This document shows positions 1-11,149 of a stretch of DNA of 64,000 nucleotides, piece by piece. A program made the translations under genes and the position numbers. Numbering within the stretch: position 1 is the stretch's first letter; every line of letters starts with the position of its first letter. The notes under the pieces were generated by a model. That model was not told the origin of the DNA. It made no database searches and was given only the letters and a program-made list of their open reading frames with translations. The stretch is from positions 35,945,257 to 36,009,256 of the forward strand of contig NC_083607.1 in NCBI RefSeq assembly GCF_029168945.1, given 5' to 3'. Source of the DNA: Cannabis sativa (taxonomy: Eukaryota > Streptophyta > Magnoliopsida > Rosales > Cannabaceae).

Positions 1-398
1 AACTGAAATTTTATATTTTTATTTGGAATCTAAAATTTAAAGTCAAAGACTTAAATTTATACCAAATATATCTTGAGTTTTATTCTAGCTTGGACCACCA
101 CTACTAATCTAACTCTAAGCTTAAGTTGCTTTTAGCAAGCATTTACAAGTAGGATATTCTCTAAGATCGAGGATGTATATCATTTCGGGATAGAATATCT
201 AGAATATCTATCTATCCAATGATATACTATCTAAGCAATTTCTAAATGAAAATGCTAAGAGGAAAATAAAGGATAATTTCGATTAAAATAAGAATCTAAC
301 GATGTCTTGTTTAGGCGAGAGTCAAAGCTATTCTTATTTTATGAACTTCTTCATTGTTTCATATTGTAAACACTAGTCTAAGTTATTATCTTTAGATG
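1..398 (-). mobile_element. C0: internal (leader/gag-proximal) fragment of outermost copia element
   Basis: No coding potential is seen. The stretch is the reverse-strand counterpart of the copia leader that is also found inside C3 at 26691-27050: both contain the phrase TTGGACCACCACTACTAATC and a GCGAGAGTCA motif (here 315-324). It stops at the AGATG target duplication (394-398) of C1 and resumes at 48860. Both ends of C0 lie outside the window, so its LTRs were not seen. That it is a copia element is inferred from homology with C1, C2 and C3 leaders. Confidence 0.75.
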
Positions 399-1208
399 TG
401 TTGGGCTTTGTGCCCTAAATAAAACGATATATGGAATCTATAGCTTCTATCTAGACATAGAAGTGAAATGATGATTTCCTTCGAGCTTGGCTAAACAGAG
501 ATAAATGGTTGAGTACTCATTTTCAGTGATTATGTTAGTTCACTGAAATATCATTTATAGGTGGCTTAAGGATACATTGAAGGGTGTAACGGTAAATTAA
601 TCCCTATGCAATGTAAATCATCTATAGAGGATCATTGATTATTGGGATTATAATAATGGATAATTAATAGTGTATCTATATCGTGGAACATATAGAGCGT
701 TCTATATAACTGAGAGTGCAATTCCAAGTTCTATGGTGGATGCAATGAGGAATTAATAAGTTAGTAGATTTACTTGGTAAGTTCTAAATCTGCTTATTGG
801 AAGCTCGGATATATAGGCCTATGGTCTCCATACTAGTTGAGACAATACTGCTTGTAAGACTCAGTTAATTGATTTTAATTAATCAATTATAATTCTAAAA
901 TTAGACTATGTCTAGTTTATGAATTTTCACTAAGATAGGTCTTAATTGTGAAGAAAAGAGATTCTAAGGTCTATTTGTTAATTAAGAGACTTTATTAAGT
1001 CTAATTAATAAATACATTAGATTTGGCATTTAAGTGGTTAAAGTGGAAAAATAGCATCTTTAAGGAAATAAGATGAATAATTGTAAAAATAGCAAAATTG
1101 CAAAGTGGGGCCCAATATTCATGGCCGGCCACTTAATGAGCAATTTACCATTTAATTTTTGCATTATTTTAATGCCAAATAAATCTAACCTAATCCTAAG
1201 TGGTTTCC

Positions 1209-1216
1209 TATAAATA
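1209..1216 (+). promoter_or_regulatory. TATA box of C1 5' LTR
   Basis: TATAAATA in the context TTTCCTATAAATAGG, conserved at the same place in the other copia LTRs of the window (7946, 44860, 48423 and, reversed, 13728 and 40397). It would set transcription start about 25-30 bp downstream, so U3/R border near 1240. Confidence 0.7.
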
Positions 1217-1301
1217 GGTAGTGATGGCCTCAAAGGAAAAGATGATGTAAACACTTTCCTTTAGTCAAATTTGAGCCACCTTCACTATACCTATTTTCGA
1301 A

Positions 1302-1408
<107 letters not shown>

Positions 1409-1731
1409 ATCTCTTCAAAACCGAACCCTAGAGTGATTAGAGTAATTGCCCACACACATCAAGTGGTACTCAATCATAGTGTGTAAGGCTGTGAAGAATC
1501 CAAATTCAAGAGAAGGAGAATCGCGCTCAGATCTTGGTGATACTCTGCTACAGAAAGGATACAAGGGTTAGAGATCTTAGCGGAAGGAGCCATTTAATTT
1601 CGCTGCAACCACTTTAAGGTTTCTCATACCTTTTATGTATTTATTTCATATCGTTTTAGAAGTTCATGTTTAGGATGTTAAAAATATACCTGTTAGTAAA
1701 TCTAGATCCTGGTAAAATATATTCTAACAAC

Positions 1732-1743
1732 TGGCCTCAGAGC
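1732..1743 (+). promoter_or_regulatory. C1 primer-binding site (variant initiator-Met type)
   Basis: TGGCCTCAGAGC starts two bases after the LTR. Plant copia elements usually have TGGTATCAGAGC, complementary to initiator tRNA-Met; here two bases differ. C2 has the identical variant, so it is a property of the family rather than decay of one copy. Confidence 0.75.
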
Positions 1744-2016
1744 TATGGTAATTGATTTCCTTTCAAGAAATTCAGACTTAAAACGATATATGTGTGATTT
1801 GGATGTGATTCATGTTGATCTATGTGTTTATGATGATTGTTTGATGTTTGTAATTTTTTTACCAAAACTAATTAGAAATTTTTTCTGGAATTATTTTTGT
1901 TTGATAGTTTGGAAAAAAAATAAGCAATTCACTTTTTTACAGAACTCAATTTCAATTTTATTTGAATTAGGTATGATTTTTTCAAGTTTGAAAAAAAGAT
2001 ATGGGTTATGTCACCC

Positions 2017-2215
2017 ACGTGCGCGCGCGGAACTGAGTGACACTCGGTCACACGCGCGTCCGGACAAGGTGATGTCCGAAGAAACACGGTCAGGGCTGTG
2101 TCTGAAGCCCTATCCGCTCACGTACGAGGCTGCAAGCAGCCTCTCTGGCCGAGGTTTTTCGGCTGTGCACCTCCATCTGCGCGCGCGGATGGTATGCAGT
2201 GCATACCATCCGCAT
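2017..2215 (+). other. GC-rich hairpin island in C1 leader
   Basis: Abrupt GC-rich, CpG-rich stretch in AT-rich surroundings, with ACGTGCGCGCGCGG near its start. Two inverted repeats are visible: 2126-2143 (arms GAGGCTGC and GCAGCCTC, loop AA) and 2187-2211 (arms GGATGGTATGC and GCATACCATCC, loop AGT). C2 carries the equivalent island at 8696-8875 with compensating changes in the stem. Likely an RNA structure of the genomic transcript; function not known. Confidence 0.65.
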
Positions 2216-3077
2216 CAAACCCAACTTTTTCGTTTTTCTTCATTTTTTCATGCTTTTTCATAGAATTAATTTCGAATTTTTTGTGTAATTTTGTATTTAG
2301 ATTTTTTATGTTTCATATTTCAAATCTAATTATTAGAATTAAATTAGTTAATATTTTTTAAATTAATTTAAGATATTAGTGAAATTTGAAGCTTGAAAAT
2401 AGGTAAAAATCTATCTTTTTGCTTAGTTTGTTATCTTATCTTTTAAAATTTGATTATTTTATCTTATTTTTAAATTTAAGGTCAGTTATTTAATATTTTA
2501 AATTTTTTTATAAAATGACCTTATTTGAAATTTAAAATAAGATTATTTTAATCATGAAATTTTAAATTGAAATAAGATATTTTGCTAACTTTTAAATTTT
2601 GTTATTTTATTTAAATTAAATTGTAAAATTAGAAAAATGATATTTATTTATCATTTTATTTTTATTGAATATTTAATATTATTTTAATAACATGAATTTT
2701 GAAAAGTTGTTAGCATTTTTTTTTAAAATATATATTTAGGTTAGTTGAAACCTAATTTTTCAAATTTATAGGTTTAATTTTAAAATTATTTTTTTAATTT
2801 AAATTTAATTTTTTTTATTCCGAAAAAAAATTATTTATTTATTTATTTATTTTTTCAAAATTAATAAATTAATTAATTAATGTAAAATTAAATAAATCCT
2901 ATTATCAACTATTCAGCTAGTTACATCTTTGTGTGTTTTATATATTGTTTAATTATTAAACATTTTTTTTTTATAAAATCAATTATTGTTTGATCTAAAT
3001 TGCCATGGTTAACTTGTTGACAGATCCAATGATCTCATTATAACCAATGGTTCAATTGGCAATAGGTCAAATAAATA

Positions 3078-3149
3078 ATTTGTAACAGGTAAATTTTGCA
3101 ATCTTCTTTCATCTGTGTATAAACCTAGTAACATGATAGGATCCATCCA
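3078..3149 (+). other. Conserved leader block with splice-donor-like site (C1)
   Basis: A roughly 70-nt block containing TTTGTAACAGGTAAATTTT, then TTCTTTCATCTGTGTA and AACATGATAGGATCC. It is nearly unchanged in C2 (9710-9779), C3 (29281-29345, reversed) and C0 (63471-63540, reversed), although sequences around it have drifted. CAG/GTAAAT at 3089-3090 fits a plant 5' splice site; splicing is an inference. Confidence 0.5.
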
Positions 3150-3337
3150 AGCCTGTGTGAGCTTATATGTTTGCTTTGGGCTTAGATGCATATAGGTAGT
3201 CCATTTAATTTTTGTAATTAAAATGGACTAGGTTGCTAAATAAAATGATTACTTTTGATAGATTTTATTTGGGCCCAATTAGTATTTGAGCCTATTCAAT
3301 TAATAACAGTTGATTTAAGGTTAAATTCCTCTCCTTT

Positions 3338-3430
3338 GGGCCTTGTGTGAGAGTTAGGGGGCCATAGAAGTGGGTACGACATACTGAACCCAACCCTCCC
3401 TCACATGAACAATCCCAATTGTGAAGGCCC
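3338..3430 (+). other. Conserved 93-nt leader block with inverted-repeat ends (C1)
   Basis: Starts GGGCCTT and ends AAGGCCC, a perfect 7-bp inverted repeat, with a second inner pairing GTGTGAG with CTCACAT. The core GGGTACGACATACTGAACCC is shared with C2 (9950-10041) and, reversed, C3 (28989-29081) and C0 (63175-63268). No ORF is conserved, so a structured RNA is the simplest reading. Confidence 0.55.
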
Positions 3431-4430
3431 ATTTGCCTCATTTGAATCACTGTATTAGGTTAATTAAACTAGTTTAACCTAATAAAATTGATTAGCAACA
3501 TAATTAATTTCGAAATATATGAAATTAATTTTTTATTTGAATATTTTAAAATTAATTTAAGAAAAACACACTTAGTTTAATGAAACTTTTTCAAGATAAA
3601 CTACATGTATTTTCTTGTATTTAATTAAATAAAGAATAATAACTAATTAGATTCTTCTGATGCTTAATTATTTAATATTTCATTAAATATTTTTTAAGTT
3701 GAAAATTAGTTATTTATAACTAATTCTGAATCAACTTGAATTTGAATATTTTTTGAAATTCATAATTAGCTTGAGAGATTCTAGGAAATTAGTTATTGAA
3801 AAATTCTTTACAATATTGTTTTAAGTTGAAAGTTTGTAAATTTTAGGTCAACTTAAAATGGAATATTTTTCAAATTAAGTGGTTAGTAACTTAATTTGTT
3901 ATTTAATTAATTTTTTTTTTAAAAAATAATTTAAGTTGGAAATTTTGTTATTTTAGAACAACTTAAATTAGATAATTTTCAAATATTTATTTTATTATAT
4001 TTTAATTAATTTATTTATTTTTCGAATTTTATATATTTATATATAATTTTTCGAAAAATTAAATGTTGAAAATTAAATTAAAGTTGAAAATACCAACTTT
4101 AAATTGAATAATTTTCATTATTAAAATATAATTAAAATAAATGATTAAATAAAAATACATTTTTTTTAAATAATGAGCTTTAATCAAGAGATATTCGATC
4201 TCCATTGTTGGTCTTTCAATAGTTAAATGTTTTCAATATAACCTCGAGACGCTAGACTTCGTCCCCCTTATGGATGGTTATTCGTTGAAAGCATTTAACA
4301 CCGTAAGATCTCATATGATAAGTAATTTGTAAGTTTTCGTCTCTATTAGACTCTCCCCTACGGTGACTACTTAGAGATAAACTTACAGAATATGAAACAA
4401 TGGTGGAAGCTCATAAAATGAGAATAACCT

Positions 4431-4552
4431 TGACTCTCGCTTACCGGGACAACGTTAGATTCTTATTTTGATCGAATGAAAGGTTGCTAAAATGGTGTCC
4501 ATTTTGGATGAGCTGACTACTCTATTCAACTAATATTATCTTTGACTCTCGC
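4431..4552 (+). repeat. Paired TGACTCTCGC motifs, 112 nt apart (C1)
   Basis: TGACTCTCGC followed by an ACCGGGACA segment occurs at 4431 and again at 4543. The same pair with the same spacing occurs upstream of gag in C2 (10943, 11055), C3 (reversed 27461, 27349) and C0 (reversed 49286, 49173). It ends about 120-180 nt before gag. Confidence 0.7.
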
Positions 4553-4661
4553 CCACCGGGACACTGTATTTTATTATGTTGGAAACCTTGGAAAATAATA
4601 AATATGTTTAGTTTTTGGTATTTTTGTAAACATATCTGCTTACTTGTTATTTTCTTAATTT

Positions 4662-6504
4662 GTGTATGAATTTATTGAACCAAATGATTTACTTCTATTT
4701 ATTGATATTTGTAGTGTCAAAATGTATAACCCACACCCCAATCCTCATCTAGAATATGCCTTTAGGAATGAACTTCAAAGTGTGAAGATGACTCCTGGTC
4801 AGAGTATCACTTCACACTTGCTCATGATGAACACGAAATTCCAAAAAGCAGCTAAGCTGGGAATTATTTTATCTGAAGAGCAGAGAGTTCATTGCTCTGA
4901 CAATCCTATTACTTCAAGCTCAGTTGAGAAGAATAAAGAAAGTGATTCCACTTCCTCAGATTATCCTTCACAACAGATTGAACCAGCAATAAGAACAATC
5001 CAAAAACGGTTAAGCAATGATGCTTTAGTTTTTGAGTCATGTGTTTTAGAGAATGATAAATCCATTTGGATTCTTGATTCTGGATCTACAAAGCATGTCA
5101 GTTGTTCATTGCAATTGCTTGAAAACTTGAAATATTTGAAATGTGGAGAGTTGAAACTAAAAGTTGGTAATGGTGAGGAAAAGCCAAACTCAAGTTTCAG
5201 AATAGAATTTTGGAATTAGACAATGTCTTATTCATTCCAAATTTTGGTAGAAACTTGATTTCTATTTCATGCTTACAGTTGCAATAATACAAATTAGATT
5301 TTTCAACTTCTAGTTCTACCATTTCTCGAAATGACATTCAAATTTGTGTTGCATCAATGGAACAGGGGCTTTATGTTCTAAGACCAGAAGAACCATTTGC
5401 GCTTAATAACGATCTGTTTAAAGTAGCTAAACCTAGAAACCACAAAAAGCAAAAGATCGATAATGAAGATGAAACATATCTATGGCACTTACGTCTTGGT
5501 CATATAGGCTATGATAGACTTCATATGTTGACCAAAGGTGGTCCATTGAAAGATGTCACCTTAGGTGAATTACAAGTTTGTGAATCTTGCCTAGAAGGCA
5601 AAATGACGAAACATTCTTTCTCTGCAAAGGGAGAGCGTGCCAAGGAACCACTAGGTAGAGTACATTCAGATCTTTGTGGACCACTGAATGTCAAGGCTAG
5701 AGGTGGTTATGAGTACTTTGTCACTTTCATTGACGATTACTCTAGATATGGTCATATTTACCTTATGCATAAGAAATCTGAAACGTTTGAAAAGTTTCAG
5801 GAATTTCTAGCATTGGCTCAAAACTAATTGGGTAAAACTTTAAAGATCTTGTGAACTGATAGGGGTGGAGAATATATGAATATGTAGTTCAAAGATCATT
5901 TAATTGAACTTGGCATTGAATCCCAATTGACTGCCCCTAGCACTCCATAGCAAAATGGAGTTGCAGAAAGAAGAAATCGCACGCTTTCGGAAATGGTTAG
6001 GTCCATGCTTAGCTACTCAACTCTACCCACTTCCTGTTGTGGATATGCAATTCAGATGGCAACTGACATTTTAAATGTTGTTCCATCTAAATCAGTTCGT
6101 AAGACACCTTTAGAATTGTGGAATGGTCGTATACCTAGTTTACGCCATTACAGAATCTGGGGGTGCCCTGCTCATGTCTTAAGAAAGAAAGATGGCAAAC
6201 TTGAAAATCAAACTCAGGTTTCCATGTCTGTTGGAAATTCTAAGGAGAATAGAGGTGGACTATTTTATAGTCGCAAGGATAATAAAGTGTTAGTTTCCAT
6301 AAACGCCACTTTCCTTGAAGATGACTGTATTAAGAATTTCAAGCCACAAAGCAAAGTAGTATTGGAGGAAATGCTTTCAGATATAACTCCTAATGTTCCA
6401 TCCTCTTGTACTCAAGTAGAGGATAATCCCACTTCCTCGGTTGAACCTTTGCAAGTTGATACAATCGAAAAATCTACCACTGATGTTCCTATTTAGAAGA
6501 TCAC
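4662..6504 (+). pseudogene. C1 gag-protease-integrase, degenerate
   Basis: First half of a copia polyprotein. An ORF at 4662-5219 holds the C-terminal part of gag fused to a protease with the aspartic motif LDSGST (near 5065-5080); relative to C2 a piece carrying the zinc knuckle has been lost. After a frameshift the integrase follows: HHCC zinc domain around 5490-5600 (WHLRLGHIG, CESCLEG), first catalytic Asp in HSDLCGPL, and the second and third acidic residues in TDRGGEY (5857-5877) and GVAERRN. Stops in the integrase include TAA at 5825-5827 and TGA at 5850-5852, where C2 has CAA and CGA. The segment ends at C2, which split it from its reverse transcriptase at 45328. Not functional. Confidence 0.85.
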
Positions 6505-6509
6505 GACTC

Positions 6510-8408
6510 TGTTGGGTTTTATGCCCTAAATAAAACTCCATTTCAATGTAATCCATTTTATTCAACATCAATAAAGAAACAGAAGTATTTTTCATTCATT
6601 TGTGTATGTTTTTGTTCATGTTATCAATTGCTTGTCTATTTGATTTAAAAATTCATTTGAAACCCTTTTCACATACTTGATCCTGTTTATTGTGTTGTCA
6701 ACACATTGGAAAGTAAACATGACTATGTGAATAAAGTTTCCTAGATTTATCAGACACAGGGTTTTACTGATATGATAATCTACAAGAGAGTTTACTTGCA
6801 TTTGGAGAAATCCTATGTTCTTTCCAGAGCATTGGTTAAAGTAAAGCTCAGGTTGGGTGCATGGAGTATGCATCGGAAGGGACCGATATTGAACTTTGAC
6901 TTAGATTTAGTAACTTATCGTAATATCTATTTAAGTCAATATTGCCTAGTTGATCCTAGATCAAATGATCTTAATCCTGTTATGATTAGGCTCAATCTCA
7001 AGAGGTTATTCGTGTTCTTTGATTTGTTCGTTAAGCCTACTTTTGGGTCAGGGTGATACGTACATTTTGGGAACACGGTAGTGCAATTGAGTGGGAGCGC
7101 TAACATAAACATGGAATCTATAGCTTCTATCTGGCGAATAGTAAGTAAAGGATGATCTCCTTCGAGCTTGACCAAACGAAAATAAATGGTGGAGTACTCA
7201 TTTCACATAAGCTGAAATATCATTTATAAGGGGTTAAGTGTTTTAAGGATAAATTACATTGTAGGGTGTAACGGTAATCTAATCCCTTTACAGTGTAGAT
7301 CATTCATATAGAGGATCATTGATCAAATTAGGATTATAACAATGGATAACTAATGATGTGTCTATATGGTGGAACATATAGAGCATTCTATATACTGAGA
7401 GTGCAATTCTAAATTCTATGCGTGGATTCAACGAAGAATTAATAAGTCAGTGAATTTAGGTTATAAATTCTTGATCTGCTTATTGGAAGCTCGGTTATAT
7501 AGATCCATGGTCCCCCCACTAGTTGAGATAATATTGCTTGTAAGACTCATATAATTGGTTTTGATTAATCAATTATAATTCTCAAAATAGACTTTGTCTA
7601 TTTGTGAATTTTTCACTAAGTAAGGGCGAAATTATAAAGAAAGAGTTTTTAGGGCATATTTGTTAATTATGATACTTTGTATGGTTCAATTAATAAATAT
7701 GATAAATAACAATATTATTTAATAATTATTTATAGTTATTAAATATTTAGAATTGGCATTTAAATGGTTGAATTTGAAAATTGGCGTTTTTGAGAAAATG
7801 AGATGCAGAAATGATAAAACTGCAAAATTGCAAAAAGTGAGGCCCAAATCCACATTGCCTAGGCCGGCCACTTTTATAGGGTTTTTCATTTGATATTTTC
7901 ATTATTTTAATGCCAAATAATTCAAACCTAACCCTAGTGGAATGCTATAAATAGATAGTGAAGGCTTCAGGAAAATTACACTTCTCTTCTCATTTCCTTA
8001 AGAGAAAAACCTGAGCCTTCTCTCTCTAACCTAGCCGCCACCTATACTCTCTTCTTCTCTCTTGAATTTCGAACCACTTAGTGATTAGAGTAGTGCCCAC
8101 ACACAGCAAGTCATACCTCAATCATAGTGAGGAAGATCGTGAAGAAAGACATTCAACAAGAAGGAGTTTCAGCACTAAAGAAGGAGAGAAAGAGATCCAG
8201 GTTCAGATCTTGATAATACTCTACGACAGAAATGATACAAGGGTTAGAGATCTGAACGAAAGGAGACATTTAATTCTGCTGCACCCAATGTAAGGTTTCT
8301 AATACTTTATATGTGTTTATTTCATAATCGTTTTAGAAGTTCACATTTAGGGTGTTAATCAACATACTTGTGAGTAGATCTAAGATCCTGGTAAAATAAT
8401 TTCCAACA
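6510..8408 (+). repeat. C2 5' LTR
   Basis: 1899 bp, same length as its partner. TATAAATA at 7946-7953. Short pyrimidine-rich stretch after it (about 8010-8060) replaces the CT microsatellite of C1. ORFs inside it are non-coding by comparison with the partner LTR. Confidence 0.96.
7946..7953 (+). promoter_or_regulatory. TATA box of C2 5' LTR
   Basis: TATAAATA in the context AATGCTATAAATAG; identical in the 3' LTR at 44860-44867. Confidence 0.7.
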
Positions 8409-8410
8409 AC

Positions 8411-8422
8411 TGGCCTCAGAGC
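8411..8422 (+). promoter_or_regulatory. C2 primer-binding site
   Basis: TGGCCTCAGAGC, followed by CATGG, two bases past the LTR. Same two-base departure from the usual initiator-Met site as in C1. Confidence 0.75.
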
Positions 8423-8695
8423 CATGGTAATTGATTTGCTTGCAAGAAATTTGGACTTAAAACGATTTGTTTGATGTTTTGGATGGTATCATGTTATTTT
8501 GAGTGTTGTTTGATGATTGATTGATGTTTGTGAATTTTCGTAAACAATAATTGAATATCTGTTTCTGGAATTATTTTTATTTGATAGTATGGAAAAAATT
8601 AAGCAATTTACTTTTTTACAGAACTCAATTTCGATTTAATTTGAATTAGTTATGATTTTTTGAAATTTCGAAAAATATCAGGGTGGTGCAACTAG

Positions 8696-8875
8696 CCACG
8701 CGCGCGCATGAGGGGCATCCCTCGGACAGCACGCACACAGACAAGACTTTGTCTGAAACTGAGGCTCGCGCACGCGGAACAGGCTGCATGCAGCCTCGTA
8801 TGCCGGCGTTTCTCGGTCAAGCACCTTGATGGGCGTGCGCAGACAGTATGCAATGCATACTGTCCGTACAACTCG
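8696..8875 (+). other. GC-rich hairpin island in C2 leader
   Basis: Starts with CCACGCGCGCGC and contains a perfect 16-bp palindrome AGGCTGCATGCAGCCT (8781-8796) and a hairpin at 8842-8864 (arms GACAGTATGC and GCATACTGTC, loop AAT). Compared with the C1 hairpin, two stem pairs changed on both sides (T-A to C-G and G-C to A-T), which is the pattern expected of a maintained stem. Confidence 0.65.
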
Positions 8876-9709
8876 CAATTTTTTTCGTTTTTCTTCGATT
8901 TTTCATGCTATTTCATTGAATTAACTTCTGATTTTTTGTGTAGTTTTGTAATTTGATAAATCTAATATCAGAAATAAATTAATTTGAATTTTTAAATTTA
9001 ATTTTAGATATTAGTGTAATTTGAATTTGAAAACAAGTAAAAATCTATCTTTTTACTTAATTATCTATCTTATTTTTAAATTTTATTATATCTTATCTTA
9101 TTTCTAAATTTAAGGTCAGATTTTAAACTTTAAATTAATTTTTTTTTTAATTTGACCTTATTTAAAATTTAAAATAAGATAACTATAATCATGTAATTTT
9201 AAATAGAAGTAAGATATTTTGCTAACTTTTAAATTTTGTTATTTTATTTATTTAAATTAAATCATAAAATCTGAAAAAGATATTTATTTATCTTTTTTAT
9301 TATTATTATTTTAATTGAATATTTAATTTATAAAATAACATTAAATTTTAAAAGTAGTTAGCAAAATTTTGAAATGATATTTAGGTTAGTTGAAACCTAA
9401 TTTTTCAAAATTGTAGGTTTAATTTTAAATATTATTTTATTAATTTCGAAAATATATATATTTTATTATATTATTATTTTTTTCGAAAATAAATATTTTT
9501 TTAATTATTTTTCGAAATTTAATTATTTAAAATTAAATAAATCCTACATCCAACTATCCAGCTAACCTTGTTCCAGGAGTATGTGTTTTTTAGCTTGTTT
9601 GTAAATTTTATAAAAACTATTATTGCTTGATTGCAAATAGCCATGGTTAACTTGTTGACAGATCCAATGATCTGATTTTAACTCATGGTTCTATTGGTTA
9701 AGTAAATAA

Positions 9710-9779
9710 TTTGTAACAGGTAAATTTTACAATCTTCTTTCATCTGTGTATGACCTAGCAACATGATAGGATCCATCCA
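9710..9779 (+). other. Conserved leader block with splice-donor-like site (C2)
   Basis: Counterpart of 3078-3149 in C1. Candidate donor GT at 9720-9721 in AACAGGTAAATTTT. Confidence 0.5.
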
Positions 9780-9949
9780 AATGTGTGCCTGTGTGAGCCT
9801 ATATGTTTAATTTTGTTAAAGATGCATATAGGTTGTTGTTGCTAAATAAAATATCATAGTTTTTGATAGATTTTATTTAGGCCGATTTAGTTTTTGGGCC
9901 TATTCAATTAATAACAGTTGTTCATTTTAAGGTTAAATTCCTCTCTTTT

Positions 9950-10041
9950 GGGCCTTGTGTGAGAGTTGGGAGCCATAGTAGTGGGTATGACATACTGAAC
10001 CCAGCCCCCCCTCACATGAACTACCCCAATTGTGAAGGCCC
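9950..10041 (+). other. Conserved 92-nt leader block with inverted-repeat ends (C2)
   Basis: GGGCCTT at 9950-9956 pairs with AAGGCCC at 10035-10041; inner GTGTGAG can pair with CTCACAT. Counterpart of 3338-3430. Confidence 0.55.
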
Positions 10042-10942
10042 ATTTGCCTGATTTGAATAACTGAACTAAGTTAATTAAATTAGTTTAACCTAATAAAATT
10101 GATTAGCAACATAATTAATTTCATTTATTTTGAAATTAATTTAAGAAAACCATAGTTTAAAGAATTTTATTCTAAGCTAAACTATATGTATTTTCTTGTA
10201 TTTAATTAAATATAGAATTATAACCATCTATATTCTTTCTGAAGCTTAATTTAAATTTTTCATTAAATATTCCTATTTAAGTTGATATTTAGTTATCTAT
10301 AACTAATCAACTTAAATCTGAATATCTTTTGGATTAAAAATTTCAAAATTAAGTTGAGAAATTTTAGGAATTGGTTATAAAGATTCTTTAGATATTTTTT
10401 TTTAAGTTGATATTTTTTCAAATATTAACTTAAAATGGAATAATTTCAAATTAAGTGGTTATAACTTAATTTTAAATTTAATTAAATCTAATTTGAAAGA
10501 TATTTAAGTTGATTTTTTAGATTCTTCTAAAACAACTTAAACAAGATATTTTCAAATTTGTTCCATTTTATTCAAATTTATTTTTCGAATTTAAATAATA
10601 ATTGAAATTTAATTAAAGTTGATTTTTTATTTAAACCAACTTTAATTTGTATTTTTTCTTTATTATAATACGGAATAAATGATTAAATAAAATACATATT
10701 TTAAAATAATGAGCTTTAATCAAGAGACATTCGATCTCCATTGTTGGTTTTACATAGCGTTTGTTTTAGTGAGTAATCCTCCCTAATGGAGGAACGTTCA
10801 TTAGCAAGTTCGCACCGTTTAATCTCGAAAGATAAGTAGCTTTGTAAGTGTTTTATATGGTATGGATCACCCTAATGGTGGCGACCATATTTGACTTGCA
10901 AAATATGAAACAATGGTGGAAGCTCATAAGATAGAATTGCCT

Positions 10943-11064
10943 TGACTCTCGCCGAAACCGGACAACGCTGAATTCCAATCTTGATCGAATAAAAGGTTGC
11001 TAGAATGATTATCATTTTAGATGAGTTGACAACTCTATTCAATGGATGATGCTTTGACTCTCGC
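10943..11064 (+). repeat. Paired TGACTCTCGC motifs, 112 nt apart (C2)
   Basis: Copies begin at 10943 and 11055. Same spacing as in C1 despite divergence of the sequence between them. Confidence 0.7.
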
Positions 11065-11149
11065 CTAAACGAGACACTGTATCAGTTTGTTGAAAACCTT
11101 GGAAAATAAACTATGTTAGATTTAGTATTTTTATAACATATGTGATTAT

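Larger units (their letters stand above)
1730..4661 (+). other. C1 leader between PBS and gag: long, AT-rich, non-coding
   Basis: About 2.9 kb with no credible ORF. Most is A/T-rich, but four islands are conserved in C2, C3 and C0: a GC-rich hairpin island (2017-2215), a splice-donor-like block (3078-3149), a 93-nt block with inverted GGGCCTT ends (3338-3430), and paired TGACTCTCGC motifs (4431 and 4543). Nothing else is recognised. Confidence 0.8.
8409..11149 (+). other. C2 leader between PBS and gag: AT-rich, non-coding
   Basis: About 2.7 kb. It contains the same conserved islands as C1 in the same order: hairpin island 8696-8875, splice-donor-like block 9710-9779, inverted-end block 9950-10041 and TGACTCTCGC pair 10943/11055. 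Between islands it is low-complexity A/T sequence with no gene. Confidence 0.8.

Noticed and set aside
1745..2361. 172- and 87-codon ORFs in the C1 leader
   Set aside because: They cross the GC-rich hairpin island; C2 does not preserve either frame, and codon content is not protein-like.
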